Below are positions 1 through 6,855 of a stretch of DNA of 29,329 nucleotides, piece after piece. The translations under genes and the position numbers were made by a program. The notes under the pieces were generated by a model. The model was not told where the DNA came from. It did not search any database and saw nothing but the letters and a program-made list of their open reading frames with translations. The stretch is from a virus. Within the stretch, counting starts at the first letter, position 1. Each line of letters opens with the position of its first letter. The stretch lies in IMG/VR virus record IMGVR_UViG_3300042559_002565, positions 1 through 29,329 of that record. One strand, given 5' to 3'.

Positions 1-127
1 CTGAGCCCCTTCCGTGTCTGCTCGCTATCCATTGCTCCTCCTACTGGCTGTCGCCGCTCTCGGGCACGTACGGTACTTCCGTCTGTGGCCCCTGTGGCGT
101 GCCGCTGTGATCGCCGTTGTCTACGCA
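1..127. repeat. Terminal direct repeat, left copy (assembly overlap of a circular genome)
   Basis: Identical base for base to 29203-29329. Reading frames continue coherently through the join: the gene that starts at 29234 is preceded, across the join, by the gene ending at 41. The length of 127 is a common assembly k-mer size, so this is most simply a closure artefact and not a biological terminal repeat. The true physical ends of the packaged DNA cannot be read from the window. Confidence 0.95.
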
Positions 128-430
128 GTACGTGGACTTGTCGAGGATGCCCCCGCCGTTCACGAAGATGTATTCCCATCCTGCCCCTGCGAACACTGCG
201 TGGCATCCCTCTACGACACCCATCCAATACGCCTTCTCGAAGCTCGCAGCGCCACCCTGATTCCAGCCGACGCGGTGACCCGCTGCTCGACCCTCGGTGT
301 AGCCTGCCGCCTCGCCCTCGTTGTAGCCGGCGCTGTTGCCAACGCTGAACCCGATTACGAGGCTGAGTGCCGCCGCTGCGGCGGTGATTGCTGCGGCCTT
401 ACGTGCCGCCGTGATTCCCGTGCTCTTCAT
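41..430 (-). CDS. Small membrane-anchored Gly-rich protein, unknown function
   Basis: A 129-aa protein. Residues about 7-30 form one Ala-rich hydrophobic segment preceded by K/R, so it is probably a signal anchor. Residues about 32-58 carry short Gly-x3-Gly/Tyr repeats (AGYNEGEAAGYTEGRAAGHRVGW), a pattern that often mediates helix packing or forms a periplasm-like collar. The C-terminal half has two cysteines and a Pro-rich tail. The start is fixed by an AGGAGG-type ribosome site just upstream. The stop is immediately followed by the GGAGGAG site of the Rad52-like gene (across the genome join). I do not recognise the family. By context it belongs to the early operon. Confidence 0.75.
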   Translation of the reverse strand: MKSTGITAARKAAAITAAAAALSLVIGFSVGNSAGYNEGEAAGYTEGRAAGHRVGWNQGGAASFEKAYWMGVVEGCHAVFAGAGWEYIFVNGGGILDKSTYCVDNGDHSGTPQGPQTEVPYVPESGDSQ

Positions 431-439
431 CGTTTCCTC

Positions 440-703
440 CTACTGGCCCGCGACTCGGGCCTCTTCTCGATGGGCGGTGATCCACTTGATCACTGCGCCC
501 TGCGCGTCTCCGAGCGTGCTGACCGTGGTGACGCCGCGCTCGTAGTCGTAGACGTTGATGGCGTCTACGACGGTCGGCCCCTCCATGTCATCGTGGTAGG
601 TGCGTACGTCGATGTACGGACCCCCCTTCCACTCGAAGCAGAATCCACCCTCGGTCCAAACGAACCGCATGGCGCTCGTGATGGTGATCGTCTCCCCGCT
701 CAT
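440..703 (-). CDS. Hypothetical protein, 87 aa
   Basis: The frame opens at 730, but the start is placed at 703 because a GGGAGG site lies 6 bases upstream and the ATG overlaps the stop of the preceding gene (ATGA). The sequence is a compact alpha/beta-looking protein with several aromatic residues (FVWTEGGFCFEWKGGPYIDV) and no recognisable motif or membrane segment. It sits in the run of short, translationally coupled early genes. Function is unknown. Confidence 0.7.
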   Translation of the reverse strand: MSGETITITSAMRFVWTEGGFCFEWKGGPYIDVRTYHDDMEGPTVVDAINVYDYERGVTTVSTLGDAQGAVIKWITAHREEARVAGQ

Positions 704-1002
704 AGGTACCTCCCGCTCCCGTCGGGGCAAACGATGCAGACCGCCCCCGGGCGGTGATCATGCTCGTACGGGTCGGCCTCGTCCATCGCGTCGCCAAGCT
801 CGTTGTAGGCTGATCGAAGGGCGGGGATTGCGCCGTGCTTATCGCCGTCGGCGAGCCAACCGTCTATTAGGGTGCTGAACCGTGCGAGCCTCTCGTGGCC
901 CGTGTCGGTGTCTCGCCCGATGGCGACGCTGAGGATGTCGTAGACCCTCGAGGCCTCGACATCGGTCAGACTGAGTGTGATGGTGCGCTTACGCATTGCC
1001 AT
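700..1002 (-). CDS. Hypothetical protein, 100 aa, C-terminal CxxC
   Basis: It begins MAMRKRTITLSLTDVEASRVYDIL, a basic N-terminus followed by what looks like a helical domain, and ends with a short CIVCPDG segment that could be half of a zinc site. Start 1002 has a GGAGGAG site 5-6 bases away; a second ATG at 996 is possible. It overlaps the next gene by ATGA and the preceding 48-aa gene by about 14 bases. It is not recognised beyond this. The dense spacing supports that it is real. Confidence 0.7.
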   Translation of the reverse strand: MAMRKRTITLSLTDVEASRVYDILSVAIGRDTDTGHERLARFSTLIDGWLADGDKHGAIPALRSAYNELGDAMDEADPYEHDHRPGAVCIVCPDGSGRYL

Positions 1003-1135
1003 CTGTCTCCTCCTCCTCTACTGCGGCGGCGCTCACGCGCTGCCAATCTACGCACGGCGGGATTCTCCCGTCGGCGACTTCGGGGATGTGCCCGCAGATC
1101 GGGCACTCCCCGTCTATTACCGCTTCGCTGCTCAC
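989..1135 (-). CDS. Micro-protein with zinc-ribbon-like CPIC motif (48 aa, GTG start)
   Basis: The GTG start at 1135 overlaps the TAG stop of the upstream gene (TAGTG). The product is 48 aa and carries CPICGH near residue 11 and a further Cys (PPCVDW) near residue 29, followed by a Glu-rich tail. It is too short to hold more than one zinc knuckle. It fills what would otherwise be a 130-bp gap in a tightly packed operon. The ribosome site is weak (GGTGGG), so translation is probably coupled to the upstream gene. Function is unknown; other phages carry similar tiny zinc proteins, some of which act as transcription or nuclease modulators (general knowledge, not shown here). Confidence 0.5.
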   Translation of the reverse strand: MSSEAVIDGECPICGHIPEVADGRIPPCVDWQRVSAAAVEEEETDGNA

Positions 1136-1569
1136 TAATCCCACCAGACGTAGACGGCGCTCTCGTGCCCTTCGCCGGGGCGACCCTTGATGACCACCTC
1201 ATCCGCCTTGCGGTACTTGTAGACGAGGGCGCCTACGCCCCGCTCGCTACCCTGGTACTCGAACCCTTCCACGGTGAGTCGGGCCTGGAAGCCAAACTTG
1301 GCGTATCCGTGCACCGTGTACGATCCTCCGAAGCTCGACGTGATCTCATCGAGCGTCTCGAGCATCTCATCGAGGGCGGGCGTCTCATTCCACGCCTGAG
1401 TGTCTACGTACCCTGGCATGAACCCGTCGATGGACTCGATCCCCTCGCGCGTGAGCCCGTTGAAGTAGTGCATCCCCTGCGAGCGCTCGTCTACGTCGGC
1501 GCTGAACCGGCGGATGGTGTCGATGATGTGCTCCTCCTCGAGATCGGTTGGCTTTACGAAGTCGGTCAT
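1135..1569 (-). CDS. Hypothetical protein, 144 aa
   Basis: The open frame extends to 1626, but the supported start is the ATG at 1569. It has a GGAGGAG site 8 bases away and overlaps the stop of a 30-aa membrane peptide gene (TAATG). The product is acidic, with a helical N-terminal half and a beta-rich C-terminal half (YTVHGYAKFGFQARLTVEGF). No catalytic motif or membrane segment is seen. The leader GGAGGAGCACGATAATG is repeated exactly in front of the gene at 1960, so these two genes share a translation-initiation cassette. Confidence 0.75.
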   Translation of the reverse strand: MTDFVKPTDLEEEHIIDTIRRFSADVDERSQGMHYFNGLTREGIESIDGFMPGYVDTQAWNETPALDEMLETLDEITSSFGGSYTVHGYAKFGFQARLTVEGFEYQGSERGVGALVYKYRKADEVVIKGRPGEGHESAVYVWWD

Positions 1570-1661
1570 TATCGTGCTCCTCCAATGCTGTTGATGATGA
1601 TTATGGTCCAGGTGATGGTCATCCATGCCACTACCCTGATGAAGACTCCTGCGTGGCTCAT
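1569..1661 (-). CDS. Single-pass membrane micro-peptide, 30 aa
   Basis: The peptide is MSHAGVFIRVVAWMTITWTIII followed by INSIGGAR. About 20 consecutive hydrophobic residues make one membrane helix. Its ATG overlaps the TGA of the upstream gene (ATGA) and its TAA overlaps the ATG of the downstream gene (TAATG). Linkage at both ends is the main evidence that it is translated. Function is unknown; short early phage membrane peptides can act on host envelope functions or superinfection, which is speculation here. Confidence 0.5.
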   Translation of the reverse strand: MSHAGVFIRVVAWMTITWTIIIINSIGGAR

Positions 1662-1960
1662 GCGTGTGCCGCCTCGTACTTCGCTTCGTACGCTGCGACG
1701 GCCTTGAGCCATGCGTGCCACTGCTCTACGTTGTGCTGCTCTACCACCATCGCGTTGAAGACAACGCTACGGGGATTGGCGCCAAGCTCGATGCGGCGCT
1801 TCTCCCCGTCGGTGAGATGGTGGAAGGGGAGGTTGCGATCCCCCGGGTGCGCGTCCATGTGGGCGATGACCTCGCGGTACTGCTCGATCATCTCCACGCT
1901 GAATGCGATGGCGGTCTTGACTTCCAAGACACGCTTGGCGATTGGCTTACTGAGTGCCAT
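1658..1960 (-). CDS. Hypothetical protein, 100 aa
   Basis: The start is the ATG at 1960 (GGAGGAGCACGATAATG), which overlaps the stop of the upstream zinc protein gene; the longer frame to 2134 is a shadow of that gene. The protein is mostly helical, His/Glu-rich (VVEQHNVEQWHAWLKAVAAYEAKYEAAHA at the end, which looks like an amphipathic helix) and has no cysteine or membrane segment. Family not recognised. Confidence 0.7.
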   Translation of the reverse strand: MALSKPIAKRVLEVKTAIAFSVEMIEQYREVIAHMDAHPGDRNLPFHHLTDGEKRRIELGANPRSVVFNAMVVEQHNVEQWHAWLKAVAAYEAKYEAAHA

Positions 1961-2160
1961 TATCGTGCTCCTCCCCTGCCGCCGAAGGCGCCCATCATCG
2001 CGGCGAATCGCTGCTGATCGGTGCGCTTGGCGTCTACGTGCTTGATGAAGCACGCGAGGCATGCGCTCCCCGTGCCGTTGATCTGCGCGGGGAATACCTC
2101 GAGGTAGTGCACCTGCGCCGCGCAATGCGTGCATGTGACTGGTGCCTGCTCCTGCTCCAT
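1960..2160 (-). CDS. Small zinc-binding protein, 66 aa, first gene after the control gap
   Basis: Residues about 10-13 (CTHC) and 34-37 (CLAC) make a four-cysteine zinc-ribbon pair separated by about 20 residues. The C-terminal third is basic and Gly/Arg-rich. The start at 2160 has a GGAGG site. It is the promoter-proximal gene of the early run that begins below the 195-bp non-coding gap, so it is a candidate early regulator, but nothing in the sequence proves DNA binding. Confidence 0.7.
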   Translation of the reverse strand: MEQEQAPVTCTHCAAQVHYLEVFPAQINGTGSACLACFIKHVDAKRTDQQRFAAMMGAFGGRGGAR

Positions 2161-2201
2161 TTGTGTGCCTCCTAGTTTGCTGCTCGGGCTGGGTGCCCTT
2201 G

Positions 2202-2220
2202 CTACGCTAATTGTGCGTAG
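2202..2220. repeat. Inverted repeat CTACGC/GCGTAG (possible operator or leader hairpin)
   Basis: Perfect 6-bp arms separated by 7 AT-rich bases, about 40 bases upstream of the 2160 start codon. It could be an operator or a 5'-UTR hairpin. No second copy was seen. Confidence 0.4.
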
Positions 2221-2283
2221 TCTCGCCTATCCTGTCGTCACTTTTGGGGCACTGTTGCGCGTTTTTCCATGACTATTTTGTGC

Positions 2284-2313
2284 CCCCCCGTAGGGGTGAA
2301 ACCTACGAGGGGG
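2284..2313 (-). terminator. GC-rich hairpin after the late block, no U-tract
   Basis: CCCCC-GTAGG pairs with CCTAC-GGGGG with a small bulge and a loop of about 7 bases. It lies 43 bases downstream of the phosphoesterase stop. On the minus strand it is followed by GCACAAAATAG and not by a run of T, so intrinsic termination is not assured; it could be an mRNA-stabilising structure. Confidence 0.35.
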
Positions 2314-2355
2314 CGGTGTGCCGGGGGAGGTTCCCGGCTCTGACGTGGGGGGCGC

Positions 2356-3606
2356 CTACGATCCTCGGACGGCGAGGGCATCCCCCTGCACCGTTGGCTG
2401 CGTGGCGATGATACGGAGATGATCCCATCCTGTCGGGCCGATGGTGAAAGTTAGGGTGCCGGGGGCGCTCTCTCCGAGCCCCGTGGCGTCGGCGTACCAC
2501 TCTGACGGGCCGCACATGGCGGGCGCCTGCATTGCCCATCGGGGCCCATGCTGGGTGATGCTGAGGTGATGGTAGTGCCCGCTGACGAGGATGGTGGCGT
2601 CGGCTACGGGGCGCATCCCGAGCGCCTGCCCCTTCCACCACTGCTCGACCTTATTGGCGGCGCCTGCCCCACGCTTCGCTAGGTGCCCGTGGGTGATTCC
2701 GATGATGGTGCCCTTCACGTCGATGGTCACGGCTAACTCGTGGCGCGGGATGACGAAAGCGATGCGGTCGGCGTCGGCGCTCCCGGTGTACGCGTCGGCG
2801 AGCACCTCGGCTACCTCTACGTCGGCGTTATCGGCGGCGTCGGTGTATGACTTCCCGTTGCGGCGGGCCTCACCGTGATTGCCCCCTACGACGGCTACTC
2901 GTACCCTGGGTGCCGCCTCGAGGGCGGCGCCGATGATCTTCGCGAGCAGTCGGCGGGCGACGGCGCGCTGCTCCCGCTCGTTGAGTTCTACGGTGAAGGT
3001 CTGCGCGGCGTACCAACCCTCGCAACCCTCTACGAGGTCGCCGAGCCCGAGGAGCACGATCTCGTCGATGTGTACGCCTGCCCGGCGAAGCTCGAGGACT
3101 CGGGCGGGGATTGCGGCGGCTAGGGCGAGGATGCGGCGCACGCTCTCCTCGGTGCCCCGTTGCCCTATTTGCCAATCGGCTAGGGCGATGCATAGCGAGA
3201 GTGGCGCATCGCTAGACGGATGTACCCCGCGGGGTGGCTTACTCTTCGCGGCTCTGATTTCGGCTATGAGTTTCTCCGCGTCGGCGTCTACGCCCGGGCG
3301 CTTGATCCTGATCTCTGCGCGGTAATACTTGAATCGTTGCACGTTGCCCTCGCCGATGGCGGCATCCCACGTGCGGAACTGGATTGTATCCTCCACGATC
3401 TCGTGAGTGGCGGGGTCGAAGCCCCATTCTACGAGGAGCGCTTCCCACTCGGGCGTCTGTCGGGCGGTGCGGGCGGTGATGGTGCCGCGGCCCGAAGCTG
3501 CGTTCCATGACGCGCCCGGCTCCCATCCTGTTGGGTGCTCGGTGTGGGCTTTACGTGCCTGCTCTACTGCTCCTGACCTCGCGATGGAGTCAAGCAGTTT
3601 GCCCAC
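2356..3606 (-). CDS. Calcineurin-like metallophosphoesterase with N-terminal phage domain
   Basis: A 416-aa protein. Residues 1-128 are an N-terminal domain of unknown role. Residues about 138-400 carry metallophosphoesterase signatures: ADWQIG (D144, with Gln where His is usual), LGDLVEG (D190), GNHGE (N243-H244), THGHL (H306, H308) and SGHYHH (H344, H346). The family hydrolyses phosphomonoesters or phosphodiesters with two metal ions; phage members are often assumed to process nucleic acids. The start is GTG directly after the upstream TAA (TAAGTG), so it is probably translated by coupling. The HPSSDA linker just before the enzyme domain (residues 129-134) is encoded by a copy of the dispersed 17-bp motif. 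The substrate is unknown. Confidence 0.85.
   Translation of the reverse strand: MGKLLDSIARSGAVEQARKAHTEHPTGWEPGASWNAASGRGTITARTARQTPEWEALLVEWGFDPATHEIVEDTIQFRTWDAAIGEGNVQRFKYYRAEIRIKRPGVDADAEKLIAEIRAAKSKPPRGVHPSSDAPLSLCIALADWQIGQRGTEESVRRILALAAAIPARVLELRRAGVHIDEIVLLGLGDLVEGCEGWYAAQTFTVELNEREQRAVARRLLAKIIGAALEAAPRVRVAVVGGNHGEARRNGKSYTDAADNADVEVAEVLADAYTGSADADRIAFVIPRHELAVTIDVKGTIIGITHGHLAKRGAGAANKVEQWWKGQALGMRPVADATILVSGHYHHLSITQHGPRWAMQAPAMCGPSEWYADATGLGESAPGTLTFTIGPTGWDHLRIIATQPTVQGDALAVRGS
3205..3221 (-). repeat. Dispersed 17-bp motif, in-gene copy (phosphoesterase linker)
   Basis: 16 of 17 bases match ATCCGTCTAGCGATGCC (minus strand). It encodes HPSSDA between the N-terminal domain and the phosphoesterase domain. 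Confidence 0.9.
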
Positions 3607-3849
3607 TTAGCGGGTCTCGCAGATGCAGTCGCCGCGGCGATGCCGCTGCACGCTGAACGGTCGTATCGTCTGACCGTAGGTCTCCTCGATGGCGATTGAG
3701 ATGGCGCCCGCCGTGTAGTAGCGGGTCAGCATGATGCCGTCGAGTTCACTGATCTGCTCGGGCTCGAGCGTTGATCGTAGGATGCCGACGCTGCATTGTG
3801 GGCCCTTCGCCCTGATGTTGCGCTCTACGGCGCCGAGTAGTTCACCCAT
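3607..3849 (-). CDS. Small helix-turn-helix protein (RHRRGDC type)
   Basis: An 80-aa protein. It begins with a helical segment containing KGPQCSVGILRSTLEPEQ, then a predicted helix-turn-helix (AGAISIAIEETYGQTIRPFSVQRH), and ends in RHRRGDCIC. The N-terminal Cys and the CxC tail recall a small phage DNA-binding family that is often next to metallophosphoesterases and terminases (from memory of the family, not searched). The start has a GGAGGAGGAGC site. It is directly upstream of and abuts the phosphoesterase gene, so the pair is probably one unit. It could also be a packaging or terminase accessory. Confidence 0.7.
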   Translation of the reverse strand: MGELLGAVERNIRAKGPQCSVGILRSTLEPEQISELDGIMLTRYYTAGAISIAIEETYGQTIRPFSVQRHRRGDCICETR

Positions 3850-3888
3850 GATGCTCCTCCTCCTATGCTCCTCGGGGCGGCTCCCCGT

Positions 3889-4128
3889 TTACTCCTGCGT
3901 GCTGACCCCGTATGCGCTGTTCTTGGGGTCAAGCCACTTGACAAGCACCTGCAAACCTGATGCCAGCCCTGCGCTGACGATTACGCGGAAGTCTCCACCG
4001 CTGATGTCGAGGATAGGGATGCCCAAGCCGAGGGCAACGCTGATGCTGACGGTGATGAAGCTACGCGCGGCGTCGAGCACCGCCTCATCTACTGAGGTCT
4101 TCGCTAGGTACGCTCGGACTCGCTTCAT
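3889..4128 (-). CDS. Holin-like membrane protein, 79 aa
   Basis: The start at 4128 is chosen because of a GGGAGG site and the ATGA overlap with the lysin gene stop; the frame to 4200 is a shadow. The N-terminus is basic (MKRVRAYLAK). It is followed by two hydrophobic stretches, about residues 23-40 (ITVSISVALGLGIPIL) and 47-63 (FRVIVSAGLASGLQVLV), and a short polar tail with WLDPKNSAYG, a pattern common in actinophage holins. Its position directly after the lysin gene supports a role in releasing lysin across the membrane. Two other small membrane proteins nearby are competing holin candidates. Confidence 0.65.
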   Translation of the reverse strand: MKRVRAYLAKTSVDEAVLDAARSFITVSISVALGLGIPILDISGGDFRVIVSAGLASGLQVLVKWLDPKNSAYGVSTQE

Positions 4129-5018
4129 TTGGCCTCCCGGTTGATCTGCAGTTTTAGTGCCTCTACGTGGGCCCATGCCGCACGCTTCGCGGGGCCCCAT
4201 GGCATCCGCTCGATTTGTTTTAGCACACTCCGCAACTCTGCGCGAGGGTCGGCGCTCTTAGCGGGCTCACGCTGTACCCGCGGCGGGGGAGGCGTCTTCG
4301 CCTTCGCTGCGGGCTTAGGCGCCTCTACGGGCTGCGTTGGTGCCTGTACGGGCGTTGTAGCGGGGGCTGCGGGTGCCGCTGCGGCGCCCGGGGCGGTGAT
4401 GATGATGACGTGCTTGAAGGGTGGGGCGACGTGCTTACCCGTGACCCGCTTGGAATCGGCGAGGGCGAGGATGTCGGCCTCGGTGACAATGGCGGCGTAC
4501 TGCTCCTCTGGGTTGCGCTCATCCATCGTCGGGTCTGCCCACTGCCATCCGTGATCGGCGCACCAGCCCGCGCTAGTCATGTGCCCATACGTGCGCTTAG
4601 GTTGATTCTGCTTGACCCACCACCATCGCTCCCATCGCTCTTGCCACTCGGACTTGGCGTGCTCGGGGTAGCCTACGGGTGCCTCGACCCAGATGCCCAA
4701 TGCTGCGCCCGCCTTCGCGGCGCTGATGGCGTCTTCCCATGACTTGGCCCATCGGGCGTGCCCGCCGAGGACTACGGCGGTCTTCGCGAGGTCGGATAGG
4801 CTGCTCCCGTTATCGCTGACGCCCTGCTTTTCTACCTTGCCGGTGGCCTTCGCCTTCGCGGCGACACCATCCGCGGCGGTCGGGTTCAATCGGTATCCGC
4901 TCGCCCATGCGACTGCCGCTGCCATTGACGAGGGGCCGCAATCGTCAAGGATTTGCGCGGTGCCCTTCTTTTGGGCCTCGGCGTCGCTATAGAGTTGCGA
5001 CTTGATTTGGTATCTCAT
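4125..5018 (-). CDS. Endolysin with C39-type cysteine peptidase domain
   Basis: A 297-aa protein from the ATG at 5018 (AGGAGA site, ATGA overlap with the upstream gene). Residues about 20-200 resemble C39-family papain-like peptidases: DDCGPSSMAAAVAW holds the nucleophile Cys near the N-terminus, YGHMTSAGW a candidate His, and WQWADPTM the Asp-Pro of the third catalytic position. Then comes an Ala/Pro-rich linker (about 215-255) and a basic helical C-terminal domain that may bind the cell wall. The family cuts peptide cross-links of peptidoglycan. No signal peptide is seen, which fits holin-dependent release. It is followed by the holin-like gene. Confidence 0.75.
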   Translation of the reverse strand: MRYQIKSQLYSDAEAQKKGTAQILDDCGPSSMAAAVAWASGYRLNPTAADGVAAKAKATGKVEKQGVSDNGSSLSDLAKTAVVLGGHARWAKSWEDAISAAKAGAALGIWVEAPVGYPEHAKSEWQERWERWWWVKQNQPKRTYGHMTSAGWCADHGWQWADPTMDERNPEEQYAAIVTEADILALADSKRVTGKHVAPPFKHVIIITAPGAAAAPAAPATTPVQAPTQPVEAPKPAAKAKTPPPPRVQREPAKSADPRAELRSVLKQIERMPWGPAKRAAWAHVEALKLQINREAK

Positions 5019-5269
5019 CCACCCATCTCCTTCTTGATGATGACGGCGATTGCCCGGGCGGCTGACTCGTAGTCGAGCGCCGCGCTGACTGGGTGCCCCG
5101 CGGTGACGCCCTCGGCGTAGTCTACCCCGTCGGCGCCCTGCGCCCACAACGTTCCGCCGAAGCTCGAGTTGGTCTCATCTGGTACGAGGGCTACCCACTC
5201 GCCCGGGGCGGTGTCTACGCGTGTCCATCCCTGCGCGTTGATTTGCTCGATGTGGTCGGCGGTGGTCAT
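5015..5269 (-). CDS. Hypothetical protein, 84 aa, in lysis block
   Basis: The ATG at 5269 has a GGAGGG site and overlaps the stop of the two-helix membrane protein (TAATG). The stop overlaps the lysin start (ATGA). It is a soluble acidic protein with no recognised motif: an N-terminal helix, a WVALVPDE strand region and a C-terminal amphipathic helix ending in KKEMGG. Its tight linkage to the lysin suggests co-expression, possibly as a lysis regulator. That is inference from position only. Confidence 0.7.
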   Translation of the reverse strand: MTTADHIEQINAQGWTRVDTAPGEWVALVPDETNSSFGGTLWAQGADGVDYAEGVTAGHPVSAALDYESAARAIAVIIKKEMGG

Positions 5270-5439
5270 TATTCCCTCCATCGTAGCGGCCCCGTGAGGA
5301 GCCAGATTACGGTTAGCCCGAGGAATAGCGTGCTCATCGTTGATTGCGTCTGCCCCTCTGGCAAGACTACCACCGCGAATAGTAGCCCGAGGACGGTCCA
5401 TGCGCCGCCTACAAGGTCGATAATGATGCGCTTGATCAC
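5269..5439 (-). CDS. Two-helix membrane protein, 56 aa, holin candidate (GTG start)
   Basis: GTG at 5439 overlaps the upstream TGA (GTGA) and the TAA overlaps the downstream ATG (TAATG). The protein begins [20 protein letters not shown], so a short basic start leads into helix 1 (about residues 5-26). A polar PEGQTQST turn follows, then helix 2 (about 35-50, [16 protein letters not shown]) and a short charged end (PLRWRE). Two helices, a short polar turn, charged termini and position just before the lysin make it a good class-II-type holin candidate. It may act with the other small membrane proteins of this block. Confidence 0.6.
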   Translation of the reverse strand: MIKRIIIDLVGGAWTVLGLLFAVVVLPEGQTQSTMSTLFLGLTVIWLLTGPLRWRE

Positions 5440-6485
5440 TTGGCTTTCCCCTTTCGCCCCGTGCCCCCTGCGCTCCCCGTGCCGCCTGCTGATGCCGCCG
5501 AAGCTGCGGCGGCTACTGCGGCTGATGCTACTTGCGATACTACAACGGCGACGGCTACTGGTGCGGCCTGCTCTTTCTCCTCTTGGCTGAGGTCATTGCC
5601 CAAGGTGGTGAGCGCGGTCACCGCCTCGCCGATAGCCTCGATCGCCGCCTCGGCGGGCGGGGGCTCTGGGGATGGCGTGACTGACGGTACGGGTTCTACG
5701 GATGGTACGGGTGTGACGGATTCTACGGGGGTTGGACTCGGGGTCGGCGTGGGCGTCGGTTCCGGGGACGGCGTGACGGATGGTACGGGTGTGGACGTGG
5801 GGAGAACGGTCGGGGAGGGCGGTACGGTTGGTACGGGGGTCTGACTGGGCTCGGGCGTGGGCGTCGGCGTGGGCGTGGGCTCGGGGGTCGGTTCCGGGGT
5901 AGGGCTCGGCGTTGGTGTCGGCTCGGGTGTGGGCTCGGGTGTGGGCTCGCTAGACGGATACTCTGACGGCGTGGGCGTGGGCGTGGGCGTTGGCAACTCG
6001 GATGGGATGGGTGGCGGAGACGCGACAGGCGGAGTCGGATCAAGGACGAGTTGAAGATTGGTGAGCAGGTCGTAGTAGCCGCCAACTGGAAACGGCTCTT
6101 CTGGGTGCATACAGCCGTTTGCGTTGCAGGGTCCGAATCGACCTGCGCGCAGCCGGTACACGGCTGGCTCTAGGTTGATCTGAATCAGCGACGCGTAGGA
6201 CACACCATCGTCATCGCTGGCGGCGAGCATCACCCCTGTCTCGTTGTAGAGCCACAAGGCCGAGTCCATAAAGTGACCGGCAGGTGGGGTCGCACACCAC
6301 AGCACGCCTGGCTCGTCGCACAGCAGGGTGCGTGCGGTGAAGCGGATTGGCTCGGTGACCACGACAAAGTAGTCGGAGGTCTCGGTGACGGTGCGACGGA
6401 TCTCGCTCTCGTTCGCGCGCACGATCGGCAGGAAGATGAGCGTGCTGAAGATGATCCCCAGCAGTGGGAATGCGAGCCGCCTCAC
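5436..6485 (-). CDS. Secreted/envelope-anchored Pro/Thr-rich protein
   Basis: A 349-aa protein with a GTG start overlapping the upstream stop (GTGA). It has an N-terminal signal peptide ([24 protein letters not shown]). Residues about 27-150 are a beta-rich extracellular-looking domain with four cysteines (C56, C64, C120, C125), which could form two disulfides. Residues about 150-275 are a low-complexity P/T/S/E linker. The C-terminus (about 308-335) is Ala/Val-rich and hydrophobic, followed by basic residues (GRKGKAK), like a membrane anchor with a stop-transfer tail. It could be a lysis accessory, a superinfection-exclusion protein or a surface-exposed envelope protein. The coding DNA of the N-terminal part differs in composition from the rest of the genome. 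Confidence 0.7.
   Translation of the reverse strand: MRRLAFPLLGIIFSTLIFLPIVRANESEIRRTVTETSDYFVVVTEPIRFTARTLLCDEPGVLWCATPPAGHFMDSALWLYNETGVMLAASDDDGVSYASLIQINLEPAVYRLRAGRFGPCNANGCMHPEEPFPVGGYYDLLTNLQLVLDPTPPVASPPPIPSELPTPTPTPTPSEYPSSEPTPEPTPEPTPTPSPTPEPTPEPTPTPTPTPEPSQTPVPTVPPSPTVLPTSTPVPSVTPSPEPTPTPTPSPTPVESVTPVPSVEPVPSVTPSPEPPPAEAAIEAIGEAVTALTTLGNDLSQEEKEQAAPVAVAVVVSQVASAAVAAAASAASAGGTGSAGGTGRKGKAK
5640..6000 (-). repeat. Low-complexity tract encoding Pro/Thr/Ser/Glu repeats
   Basis: On the plus strand it reads as many runs of GTGGGCGTG/GGCTCGGGT-type hexamers. It encodes the PTPTPTP and PEPTPEP linker of the secreted protein. It is a coding repeat, likely variable in length by slippage. 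Confidence 0.85.
5947..5959 (-). repeat. Dispersed motif, partial in-gene copy (13-base core)
   Basis: ATCCGTCTAGCGA on the minus strand. It encodes YPSSE near the start of the Pro/Thr linker, in the same reading phase as the other in-gene copies. The 3' GATGCC part has diverged to GAGCCC. Confidence 0.75.
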
Positions 6486-6649
6486 TTAGAGAGCAGCGAT
6501 GCGATTAGTGGCACGAGCACGCTGAACAACAGCCCTGCGATAGCCACTAGTCCTCCTTTGAGTTTGTCCACATCGGAGCGCACCTGATCCAACTTTGCGG
6601 AGTGTGCGTCCAGGCGCTCGATCAGTTGGTCAATCTGGCGTGGGGTCAT
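6482..6649 (-). CDS. XhlA-like coiled-coil plus membrane helix protein, 55 aa
   Basis: It begins [20 protein letters not shown], continues as a charged coiled-coil with heptad-like spacing to about residue 31, and then has one hydrophobic helix ([22 protein letters not shown]). This is the architecture of haemolysin XhlA-type lysis proteins. ATG 6649 overlaps the upstream stop (ATGA), and the TGA overlaps the GTG of the secreted protein (GTGA). It opens the lysis block right after the tail genes. No database search was possible, so the family name rests on architecture. Confidence 0.65.
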   Translation of the reverse strand: MTPRQIDQLIERLDAHSAKLDQVRSDVDKLKGGLVAIAGLLFSVLVPLIASLLSK

Positions 6650-6855
6650 CGTGACTCCAGCGCGGCAGTCAGCGCCAGCAGCGCGTCAGTCCGAGTTGCG
6701 CCGGTGGCGCGCTGCTCTGGCTCATCCCACGAGTTTGGCAGCCCTGCGTCAGCAGTCCACACGCCGTCAATCTGGTCAATGAGAATCACCTGCCAACCGT
6801 GAACGGCAGCCGCATCCATCGCTGCGTCCAGTGCCTGAAGTTCAGCGTCCATCAC
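6646..6855 (-). CDS. Hypothetical protein after tail fibre, 68-69 aa
   Basis: Two starts are possible: GTG at 6855 overlapping the fibre gene stop (GTGA) or the adjacent ATG at 6852. It has an acidic N-terminal helix (DAELQALDAAMDAAAVHGW), a central strand region (QVILIDQIDGVWTADAGLP) and a C-terminal helix. Many siphoviruses carry a short protein here, between the tail fibre and lysis genes. The function is unknown. It lies inside the compositionally distinct segment. Confidence 0.65.
   Translation of the reverse strand: MMDAELQALDAAMDAAAVHGWQVILIDQIDGVWTADAGLPNSWDEPEQRATGATRTDALLALTAALESR

Larger units (their letters stand above)
2161..2355 (-). promoter_or_regulatory. Largest non-coding gap: probable late/early boundary with two hairpins
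   Basis: It lies between the end of the late block (stop at 2356) and the first small early gene (start 2160). It contains a GC-rich imperfect hairpin (2284-2313) and a 6-bp perfect inverted repeat with a 7-base loop (2202-2220). The segment 2221-2283 is AT-richer than its surroundings. All genes run the same way, so this is the most plausible place for a terminator followed by a promoter. I cannot assign convincing -35/-10 boxes. Confidence 0.45.

Noticed and set aside
1-127. Terminal repeat as genuine phage direct terminal repeat
   Set aside because: The exact length of 127 and the continuous gene organisation across the join favour assembly overlap; direct terminal repeats in siphoviruses are usually longer.
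14-757. Long open frame on the plus strand at the window start
   Set aside because: It runs antisense to three well-supported minus-strand genes with ribosome sites and overlaps, has an Arg/Cys/His-rich random-looking composition and no good ribosome site. All other long plus-strand frames were rejected for the same reasons.
5640-6000. Array of short GC-rich repeats resembling a CRISPR or VNTR locus
   Set aside because: The repeats are in frame and encode Pro/Thr/Glu; there are no unique spacers of constant length and no cas genes.
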